From Hericium rajendrae (taxonomy: Eukaryota; Basidiomycota; Agaricomycetes; Russulales; Hericiaceae): a stretch of 64,000 bases of DNA. Where the stretch lies: the NCBI GenBank assembly GCA_033439255.1, contig CM065886.1, positions 1,488,001 to 1,552,000 on the forward strand, given 5' to 3'. Of this stretch, positions 9,894 through 19,946 are shown piece after piece. The notes under the pieces were generated by a model. It had not been told where the DNA came from. It did no database searches and worked only from the letters and a program-made list of their open reading frames with translations. A program made the translations under genes and the position numbers. How positions within the stretch are numbered: position 1 is the stretch's first letter; the number at the start of each line of letters is the position of its first letter.

Positions 9894-11795
9894 GTGAGTA
9901 GCTACACTTTCTGCTGTAGCTTTATTGTACTAATCAAGAGAGTATCGCTCGTGGTGTCGAGCGATACTCTCGTTTTGTACACTCTGCATGGCCCCACCAA
10001 CGCCTGCACGCCCGCGCTGCCTCCTGTGCATCCCCACCACCTTCCCCGTATGCCTTCGCTGACTCCCGCACGGCCCACGTTGCCTCCCGCACGCCACGTC
10101 ACTTCCCGCACGCCACGCCGACTCCCGTGCACCTCCTACCGAGTCGCTCGCACCACCACCGACTCACTTGCGCCCCATCGACTCCCCGCGCCCGTGCTGC
10201 CTCTCGCCCGCCCACGCCAAGTCACGTGTACCCCGCCGACTTGCTCGCACCCCGCCAACTCGCGCGCACCCCGCCGACCTGCACGCACCCCGCCGACCCG
10301 CGCGCACCCCGCCGACCCGCGCGCACCCCGCCGACTCGCTCGCACCACGCCGACTCGCGCGCACACCCACCGATCTCCACATGCCCCGTCAACCTGCACG
10401 CGTCACTGCCGGCCCACACAAGCCCCCGCCGACCCACGCGACTTCTGCACGCTCGCAGAGGTGAGTGAGTCAGCAAGCACATGTGGAAGGCAGCGCGGGG
10501 GTGCGGGAGGCAGCAGGGGTGCGAGCGAGTCGGTGTGGGGGGGTGCGGGAGTTGGGAGAGGGTGCGCGGGAGTTAGTGGGAGTTGGGGTGGGCATGCGAG
10601 AGGAGACATGGGCACACGGGAGCTGGCGAGGGCGCGAGGGGGGTCGGGGTGGGCGGAGGTGGCAGCTGACTCCCACGTGCCCCTACTGCCTCCCGCGTGC
10701 CCGCGCGCCCTCGCCAACTCCCATGCACCCACGTCGCCCCTTGCACGCCCCTGTCGCCTCCCGCATGCTCTCGCCGACTCCCACCCACCCGTGCTGCCTC
10801 CTGCGTGCTCCCATCGCCTCCCGCGCACTCCCACCACCTCTCCTCGTCCATGCCGACTTCTGCACACCAGCGCCGCCTCCCGCGCGCGTCTGCCGCCTCC
10901 CGCACTCCCGCCGATGCCCGCGCCCTCGCGCCGATGCCTGCGCCCTCGCACCGATGCCTGCGCCCTCGCGCCGATGCCCGCGCGCCTGCGCTGACTCCCC
11001 CGCATCCGCGCTGCCTCCCGCGCGCTCCCACCGCCTCCCACCCACCTGTGCCGACTCCCGCATGCTGCCTCCTATGCGCATGCACCAACTCGAACGCACA
11101 TGCGCCGATGCCCCACGTCCCCGCCGACTCGCATGCGCCCGCACCAATGCCTGCATGCCCATGCCGACTCTAGCATGCCCATGCCCGTGCCCACGCACCC
11201 CCGCCGACTCGCGCGTGCCCTCGCCGACTCCAGCATGCCCCTGCCACCTCCAGCATGTCCCCGCTGATATCCGCATGCCCTCGCCGACCTCCGCATGCCT
11301 CCGCCGACTCCTACACGCCCATGCTGCCTCCTGTAGTGCGTGGGAACTGTTTTGCTGCAGCAAAACAGTTCCCATGAGGCATTGGATGCTGTGGATATAG
11401 AGGGGGAGATATCATGCACTAGTACTATTAGTATACAAGATGTAACTAGCCAGAATACAAAATTTTGCATGATATATTGTTTGAGATGTGATCAGAGACT
11501 ATAATGAATTATAAGAAACTATATTATACTGAATCTCACATACTGCAGTATAGCACCACAGTAGCCGGCATAAGCTACAGTGGCTAACATAAGCTACAGT
11601 AGCTAACATAAGCTATAGTAGATATACCATCTACAGACTGCTACGGATCACTACAGATGGCTACAGACAGCTACCTGTAGTTGTAATAGAGACCCACCTA
11701 TCAACAGATGCTACAGAAAATATATAATCTATTATAGCTACTGTAGACCATATTTTCTACTGTAGGCTAAAGTAGTGTGGACACTTTTTCCAGAT
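9894..11795 (+). repeat. Third, diverged copy of the modular element
   Basis: It starts with AAGGTGAGTA and has a perfect stem-loop at 9938-9971. The GC-rich body includes a 17-bp tandem repeat (unit about CGCGCACCCCGCCGACC, 10225-10380) and an 18-bp one (unit about CGCCGATGCCTGCGCCCT, 10905-10985). The strand bias of the body flips between about 10460 and 10675, as if that segment were inverted. The palindrome at 11341-11374 matches the arms exactly. The tail has three to four copies of a 19-bp unit like ACAGTAGCTAACATAAGCT (11562-11625) and ends in CTTTTTCCAGATG, like the arms' TTTTTCCTGATG. Confidence 0.65.
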
Positions 11796-12954
11796 GGCCC
11801 TATATAGCCTTCGCAGTTGTACGCAGTCTTCGTCCAATCCCTCCTCGAGCTCCCTCCTCTCGCAAGCATATCAGCTATTCAAGCTTTTCGAAGGACCGTC
11901 GTGCCTGTTTATTCCCTCCGGATTCTCTAGGCTGGCGTCTTCTTGTGTCGGCCTTCTATTGGCTGGACTCTCAATCGTTCGTGGTGCTTTCCATCAAGTG
12001 TTGCTTTCTGGGACTCCTCGAAGACATTCTCTGGCGGGATATCTCGCGACGGGCGCAACGCTCGCCCCTGGCTTCTGGATCGCTCGGGATCTATCCCATT
12101 TTCAGCTGACTGATTGCACGACGGTGCATCAGTGTGCATAGAGATGGTTGTTACGTAGTTACAGATGTGTCTCGTAGATAGCTTCTATGTATCTTAGACA
12201 GGTTCGTAACTACGAAAAATGCATTCAATTTTATCTCTGTCACTATCTCTGCCAAGGATGAAAATAAATAAATAAAAATATCTAAATGCTGTAGCACTCC
12301 TTGTGTCACTTTACAATGACCATATGGCATTGCACGTGTACCATGCCAATGGAGAAGTCCAACCCGCCAGGTAACCCTTGGCAGGGCTGGCAAGCCTTGC
12401 GAAGGATGGGGACGATGGCAAATCCTTAAGGTACCCGTGTATAGCCTTGCGACGAAATGTGGCATCCTTACCGGATGGCAGCGATTGTAACCTTTGTAAA
12501 TCCTTACATATCCTTGTAAGCCCTTACAGATTTTTCACGCTTTTGCTGATGGGTGACAACTGTCGTTCCAACCTCTAACGCTGGCGGCGCCGAGCGCTCG
12601 GAAACCTCGATATGCACATCAAGCATATCCGTGACCAGCATGTGGCTGGTCCGTGCAACGTCAGGCAGGCTGTAGGGAGTCCAGACGACGGCTTGCAAGG
12701 CAACGCTTCATCGCGCTATCGACGTTACTCGGCTCCGGGATCTATGCGCATCGAAAACGAAACCATCCAGATATTACACAAAGATTAAATGCCATATGCA
12801 TATACATCGTAAAAGTACACTGCTATGTGTAGTTGACCAAATAAATATCGCAGGTATGAGCACTCGACGAACCAGAGCAAAGACACAGAGGAAAGCACGA
12901 CACGACCACGGAGTCCGTATCTGCTCCGACCACAGAACCCACCACGACACCCGC
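11796..12954. other. Intergenic, no supported gene
   Basis: Short frames here have no recognisable domain. At 12360-12535 there is a cluster of CCTTGC/CCTTAC-type short repeats. The segment ends at the stop codon of the APH-fold gene on the minus strand. Confidence 0.5.
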
Positions 12955-15208
12955 CTACTCTGCCTCCGCTTCGTACTCCTTGTCATGCTCCGAGCCCCAG
13001 TCCCGCGGACGCCGGATGCTGCCCTCCCCATCCCCGTTCACCGTGAGCAGCGCCTCCAGGCGCCGTCCGAGCTCGCCGCCGCGCCCGCCGCAGAAGTCGC
13101 CCGTCGACGCGAGCAGCTTCTCCTTCTCCTTTTCCTCCGCGGTCGTGTGCGCAAGTCGCCCGCGCCGCTTCCGGCGCACGCCATGCGGCTTCAAAATGTC
13201 GTCGACGCTCGCGGCCTCTGAGTCCTCGTCCGAGCCGTCCGAGAATGCGTGCGCACTTAGAGCGGCGGTGCCGAGCAGCGCGGTGCGTGCGCCGCGCTCG
13301 GCGTCTGCCTTCGCGTCTGCCATCCATTTCTCTTCCATGTCCTCTGGCCCGAGGATGCTCTCGACGAGCCCTTCCTCCCATCCGTCCCATTCGACACAGC
13401 GGTGCGCTAGACGTAGAGGGGCTCCAAGTGCTTCGTAGCGCAGCCATTCTGCGGCGAGCACGGCAAGCTCAACGTGAGCTTTGGGTGTCACTTTCGGAGG
13501 ATGCGCGGCACTGGCGCGTTCGGTCAGGTTGCTGACGGTCGTGCGGAAGAGGCGGGATGTGAAAGGGCTGGACTGGAGGAATGAAGGCAGATGTGCGCAT
13601 TGCCAGAGCGGCCGGGTCGTCGTGGATTCCCAGTCGATGATGCAGGTCTGAGACAATCATAAGCAAAGGATAGGCACAATACGAAATGAGAGCGTACGAT
13701 TTTCGAGGTGTCATGTGCGTCCACGAACACATTCTCCAGACTGAGATCATGCAAGTCGAGCCCGAACTCCTCGCTTCGACCGGGGGACTCGGGCAGCCCC
13801 GCTGCGAGCCTCTCCATCATGCGGATCCAGCGTGCCATCTCCTTTCGCACCGCGTCCTCCCGCTGCGATAAGTGCGATACCAGGAACGTGCTGCGCTGCA
13901 TCCGGCGGTAATCGCGATACATGGTGTCGCCGGGGCCCTCACATTCGCCCTCGCTGTCTTCCCAGTCCCATTCGTCGCTCTCGTCGCTCCTATCACCTGG
14001 AACTGCGCGCAGATGGTGGTGCCGCGACGACAGGATCTCGTCTGGGTCGAGATGTAGCCGGTGTGGGGCGGTTTTGCCTGCATTCTCACTCTGTACGCCC
14101 GCGATCTCGCGTGCCGCGCAGGCTTCGAAGTACGCATGCGTGGTCGACCAGGGCCCGCGATCGATCTCCGTCGGGTGCGCGAGGTCACCGCGGTTCGAAC
14201 CGAAGAAAGGCCAGGAGATAATGGGCCCGACCTCGAAGCCTGGAGATGGCTGCGCGGATGTGCTCGGCTTCGGGGTCGGTGCGGCGTGTATGAAACTGTT
14301 TTGGCGCGGAGTTTGAGAGGAGAAAGCGAAAGATGACGTGATAGTGGGCGTGGGTGCGGAAGAGGACCATGCGGAAGTGGACGGAGGGAGGGAAGCCGTG
14401 GATGTGAAGACAAGGGAGCCGATGCTGGAGAATCTATGTGCGAAAAGGGGTATCACGATGGACGCGAGGCTGCCGAGAAATGAAATAAGCTCGTTATGGG
14501 ACATGGAGTGGAACACAGAGGCAAGGGGAACGCCTGGCGCCTGGAAAGTGGAAAATACGGTCGGATGATGAGTATCACGTGACATGCATAAGGAATTCGA
14601 TTTCACCTTGGACATGAGGATGTATTCACCGCCGAGGCGATTATAGGGGTTGGAGTCGTAGAAGTACACGGTCGGAATGGGTATTGACGTGTGCATGCGT
14701 ATATACGCCATGGTGGCGACCTCGGACTCGGTCTTCAGGCGGGGCATGAAGCGCCGTGCGACGCGCGCGATCAGCTCCCGTCCGTCCGTCAAAGTGACGA
14801 GGTATCCCTGAGCAAATCATTGAGCCCTGATACGGATATCATGAGGCGTTCGCCATACCTTATGAAATGTCCCTGATTACGGACCGCAGCACGCTGCCGT
14901 CAGCGATAGAAGGTCACGAACGTTTGTCAGTACTGACCTGCACCGATGAATGAGATCCTCCCGACCTCGCAATCCATCTTCTCGCGCACGACATCCTTGA
15001 GGAGCTTCCTGTCCACGAGGAACGGGGCTGCGCCGTGGATAGCAGCGTCGGCCTTGGCCTCGCGCTTACGGTCTGCGTGCTCGATGTCCCAGTCCCACTC
15101 AAGGGCAGTTGGACCATCACCGGCGGGAATCATGTTGTGTGAAGCCAAAGAGTGCTTCGACGCTCGTGAAGCGATACCGTTGGGTAACGCTCCGCCGTCA
15201 TGGGGCAT
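12955..15208 (-). CDS. Aminoglycoside phosphotransferase (APH)-fold protein, five exons
   Basis: Predicted exons on the minus strand are 15208-14938, 14872-14859 (a 14-bp microexon), 14807-14607, 14540-13698 and 13647-12955. They join in frame to 673 aa. The glycine-rich loop region reads ISFIGAGTFHKGYLVTLTDG, the first part of which needs the microexon. The catalytic loop is LHDLSLENVFVD (about residue 427), and IIDWE just after the last intron is the metal-binding Asp. The family phosphorylates small molecules or is of unknown substrate in fungi; antibiotic resistance should not be assumed. Oddities are an acidic low-complexity insert in exon 4 and a long charged C-terminal tail. The domain call is firm, the substrate unknown. 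Confidence 0.85.
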
Positions 15209-16959
15209 CGCAGAGCGCCCCTGGGTCGGCGGGATGCGGAGAGGAGTAAATTTGGTGAACGCTGAGTTATGAGAGTTGACGAAAGGGCTTATGGGTGAAG
15301 TCAGGAATGTGGAGTGATGGCGGGGAGGGCTTGGCGGGACACTGTTGAAGACAGAGTACTTATAGTCGGCGGCAGAGTTATCGGCGCCGGCGCGATCCTA
15401 AAGTCAAGGAATTGTAACGTTATGGTCTACAGTAAGCCGCTATTTGCCTCTGTTTGCCGTAACAGTGGTCCTTACCTCGACAGTCATAAGCGCGACGGCC
15501 ATGGCACAAACGTCTGTTATCTCCTACCCCGCATTCTCCTTTATATATAGAGACCCCCGAGGCATCGATGCCGTGCAGGCACGGTATCTCCAAGCTCCAG
15601 TCTTGAGGCTGGTACTGCCTGGATCCGTGACCCATCTGACTCCAAGGAAGGTCTGCAGACCACCCACTGATCCCAACGTTTTCCGCATCACCTAAATCAG
15701 CCAGTAATCAAACGCCCATCTCATACCTTAACTCCGGCCGCGATGCGGGGCCGTTTTCCCCATATCTTACCCCGTCGCAATCGTGCGTCTAACCCTATGT
15801 GCGATGACGCGCTCGCGTAAAAGCGATCGTTCGCTTCACAGCTGCTTCGCGGGTCTCGAATTCTGCCAGCAGGCTATCGGGCTGCTCTTATCGCGCCAAA
15901 CGGCTTGGCTGCCGCTCATCGTTCATGACGAGTATGGCTATAGAAGCGGCCAAGCAGCCAAGCGGCACAGGTATGACTGCTCGGCGTGCCCCGAAGCAGT
16001 CAGCAAACTCCGTTACCGGGGCACCCTGCCAGTAACAGGAATAATGACGCTACGCCCTTGCCGCAATCGGTCTATCAATAGACGTGGTCGATGACCAAGG
16101 GAACGAAGGTGCGTCTACAGCGTGTCGTATATGGTCAATGGAAACCTTCTTAGAGTTCGATGCGGTAGAAGAGGGGCCGCAAGGCTGTGGTTACATCAAT
16201 AGATTGCAGCGATAGCTTGGAGCAGCTTGGACCTCACGCAAGCCCACGCATCGCAAGACCGATCAACAATTGATGTGACCTTCACATTTGAACGATTTGA
16301 TGTTTTCAATCTCGATGATATCCCCAATACAAAAACAGACAGAACGGGTCCGTGGCTGGCTGTGAGTGTGATAGAGGCGGTCCATAGGATGTTCTGGTCA
16401 ACTGTCACCGGGCGGGCGAACATCCAAATCCGTGTCAATATCTCTCGGCGAAAAGTTTGCGATCCCGTATAGGGCAATTAATTGTGTGTTGGTATTCCAG
16501 CTACCGTAAAGCAACAATCTGCGGTCCAGGATAGGTCGTGCAATTCAACTTCCTTGCCAAAACAATCCACGACCAACCTACGACCGAAAATAGGCAGTGT
16601 GCGGCTTGCGGACAGTTTTCCAAAGTTATATCTCGGTCATTGTTGCCTGACGATCTGCGAGATACGTCAACGGACATCGGCATTAATTCCAGGAATGCCG
16701 TATCCTTTCACAAGAGAACTTCAAAGTGGATGAAGACAGGCCCGGTGCGCCGAGCAGGATAACGAAACGCAATTAGCGCCCCGCCGCCGCCGCCGCCATG
16801 CCGCAAGCGTTCCCGACTCCGAGGATTCCATACACCACTTACTTGCTAACCGTGTCTCTATTGCAACAAGGCTTCGGTCGCCCGCTGACATATTGTTATT
16901 GAACCAGTGTCGACCAAGAAATCTACAAGACAAAGTCATCTGCACAGAATTGATTTGCA
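15209..16959. other. Intergenic, no supported gene
   Basis: Only short overlapping frames occur, with no domain I can name. The part next to the GNAT gene (about 16770-16960) resembles the segment after the GNAT pseudogene at 35886-36050, so the duplication extends into this flank. Confidence 0.5.
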
Positions 16960-17836
16960 TTACCACTTGACCCCCATCGCCCTCGCAAGCTCTTCATACT
17001 CCCTCTCCATAAACCCCGTCGCGCCCGCCATCTGAGTGGCCTCCGCATCCTCCTCGATAGGCAAAGCCCTCGAAGCGTGGTTTCCATCCCTCGCATACCC
17101 AAAGAACCAAGTGCCACCGACCCGGCGGAAGCCCTGCTTGCGGAAGAAGGCGATGGCGGCATCCTGCCGCGCGTCGGCGCCCTGCGCAGGCTCGTCCGGG
17201 AGATTGAGCGACGTGGCCCATGTGAAGATCCACGGGCAGTCCTTCAGGCATTCGAATCAGGTGTCCAGCCGAATGTATGCAGGTGGGCAGAGACTGACCT
17301 CCAAGGCCTGGTGTTGCAGAAGGGCATCTATGGCCCAACTACCTACCCCCTGCCTCTGATACTCGGGACTGACGGTGATGTCTTTGATGTACGCGAACTT
17401 TGCATTGGGTTTGTTGAGCTCTGTGCCCCAGGCTTGGGTCCCCGAGCATGCGACCTTGGCTTTGATGCGCCCGCTGCGGTCGAAGACTGCTTTTGAGAAC
17501 TGGAGTAGATCCTAGAACGACAGCCGTCAACGTTCCGGGTGATAGCGTCGTCGAGATCATATCCTGACCTCCGAGACCTCGTCCATGGACATGTGGAACG
17601 CGCCAGGCTGAATTTTCGCCTTGTCGATGGTCTCCACATGGATAGTCACAATGTCTCTAACCGCAAAACGGTATTCCTGTCGTATGGGGCTGATCGAGTC
17701 CAGCTCTTCTGCTGATTATTGATGAGATACAGACCTGCCAGTACGGCCATTCAGATTCACTGCTATCCAAGCCTTCATCATCCCGCTCGTCCATCTTCAG
17801 CTGCAGGGTCGAAACGTCAATGCGTTCGGAGGCCAT
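16960..17836 (-). CDS. GNAT-family N-acetyltransferase, paralog A
   Basis: Predicted exons are 17836-17735, 17703-17569, 17511-17299 and 17241-16960, giving 243 aa. The acetyl-CoA binding motif is YQRQGVGSWAIDALL (Q/R-x-x-G-x-G/A), preceded by the FAYIKDITVSPE strand. The C-terminal part CPWIFTWATSL...FFRKQGFRRVGGTWFFGYARD is the usual end of the fold. It would acetylate a small molecule or amine; substrate unknown. Paralog B lies 458 bp upstream on the same strand, and paralog C and a deleted copy lie at 33.8-35.9 kb. A TTATAA-like element lies in the duplicated upstream flank. Confidence 0.88.
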
Positions 17837-18293
17837 AATGTCGTCTGCGAGGGCTATGTTTGTAAATGATTAACTGCAAAAACCTCGAGACGCACTGAAA
17901 GGAGGCCCGTTTATAACCTGCACGTATCCCTTACGTGTTCGCTGAAGGGGAAAGACGGTGATTAGGAATGCCGTCACTCAAGCTAGAAGTTCCCATTCAA
18001 TGTCCTCGTGTAGGCCCATAACAGGACGGGTTTTACGCACCACCAGCCATTGACAACGGCGTCCTGATGCACGGCGTTGCGAGGCGAGCTCGATATGCTC
18101 TAGCTCACGGCGTAGACGGCGATGAACCAGTAAGCATCATTTCCAGCGCATTACACGCGCCCATCCACATGACATAGTGCGGAAGGACGATATAAGATAA
18201 AAGGACGAGCTGAAGCGTATACCAAGCGAAGTTTGGTCCGCAGCCTCAGACATGCCAGTCGTCCTCGTCGAACACAGGTTCATGAATGCCTGC

Positions 18294-19367
18294 TCATCGA
18301 AAACCTGCTCGCTGGGTGCGCCGGACCCGCTGTTCCTCCTCAGCGTCGTCCTCCACGGTCAAGTGCCGCGAATCGTGCGTCTTGTCCCGGGCATATCCAA
18401 AAATAAACGTCTCTCCGACGCGGCGGAAGCCCAGCTTGTGGTAGAACGCAATGATGCGCGCCTTCTTCGCGTTCCACACCGGGACCGTATCCTGCGGCCC
18501 AAAGGGGTAGAGAACTGAAGGCCACGTGAAAATCCACGAACAGTACTTCGCCGTTGTCAGACAATGGATTGTCAAGACGACTAGGCTAGACTAACCTTTA
18601 GCTCCTCTCGTTTCAGAACAGCCCGGATAGCCCAGCTGCCTATTCCTTGCCCGCGATAATCTTCGTTGACGATGATTTCCTCGATATACGCCATCTCGCA
18701 CTCTGTTTCATTGATTTCTTGGCCCCACACGCCAGACCCGGAGTCCCTGACGCTGTCTTTGATTCGCCCGAATCTGTCGAAGACAGCCATGGAGAAGTGA
18801 CGCAGCCCTGAAAATGACCAGTATATCCGTCAATACGCAGATGAAGTTCAAAAATGCCAACGACTGACGTCAGAAACGCTATCCATGTCGTCGTGGAATT
18901 CACCCAAATTGATCATTACTCTATTTATCGTCCTTAGGTGGACAGACACGAGCTCGGGGGGAATTCCACCTCTTGAGAGCCCCGGAATCTTGACTGAGAA
19001 TTTATAATCCTGGCGCATAGATTTAAGCTGACATGTTCTCGAGGGACAGCAACTCAGCATGAACCTGATAAAATGCGAACTCCGAGTCTTCATCATGAAA
19101 TTCGCATCCTCCCAGTTCGAGATGCAAGCTAGTCACGTCAATGGGGACGACCGCCATCTAATATGATTGGAAATGAATTTGAATGAACAATAACTTGAAT
19201 TGGCAAACCTGGTCAGGACTTGAGTCTGACGGCTGGGTGTCTAGATGGATGGATTCACATATTTTCATGAACTGTTCGAAGGGGGAGAGTCCAGAGTCAT
19301 CGCCCGCTCCTATGCTTTGCAACTCTCCAGCATCCTTGGGCAATTGTTCTCTGTTATTTTCAGCCAT
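18294..19367 (-). CDS. GNAT-family N-acetyltransferase, paralog B
   Basis: Predicted exons are 19367-19209, 19157-19065, 19009-18865, 18807-18596 and 18545-18294 (286 aa). The motif A region reads IVNEDYRGQGIGSWAIRAVL, and the C-terminus has FYHKLGFRRVGETFIFGYARD. The architecture matches paralog C exon for exon. One junction is doubtful: the donor giving the right frame at the end of exon 3 (A|GTCGTT) is weaker than the one four bases earlier (GAC|GTCAGT), which would shift frame. Either a weak donor is used or the gene has begun to decay. Substrate unknown. Confidence 0.8.
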
Positions 19368-19946
19368 GTACTCGAACGTTGTTGTTCTGGTTGAGTGTCA
19401 AGGGTACCGGTAAGGCCCCAAAAGTCAAAAATAACAGAAGTCATGCACGCACCTGCTAAGAGCACTGATAGGCAGGATATAAGTATGCAAATGGGAACGG
19501 CCTCAGCGTAGAAAAGGAAAGATCACGAGGTCAGGCGTAATGTACACGAGGCCCAAGTCGAAGTTCAAACGTTCAACACTACGTACGATCCATCTGATTC
19601 GGGTAGGCCCGAATCTGTCACTGGACCGTAGGAAAGGATAGTTGGCGGTCTCGATATGAGCACCTTACTTGACGTCTTGCAAGCAAGACAATACTTCCAT
19701 GTCGCAAATTGACCAATAGATTCAATAATTTAAATAAACCAACGCACCAGTACAAACAAGATGAACAGAGGTATCGACCGACTCCCACCGTCGGCATGCT
19801 AACCCGCAACAACAAGGCTACAAGAATCAACCCAATCCAATCCGCCAGACCAAGCGTCCACCTGCTGTGTCGTGTTCATCATAAATATGCATAAGAAGGA
19901 CTATGCGGCGGCCTGCAACCGGCGGCAACATGAGCAGACGAACAAA
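19368..19946. other. Intergenic, no supported gene
   Basis: No domain-bearing frame is seen between the GNAT gene's start and the end of the F-box gene, both on the minus strand. Confidence 0.5.
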
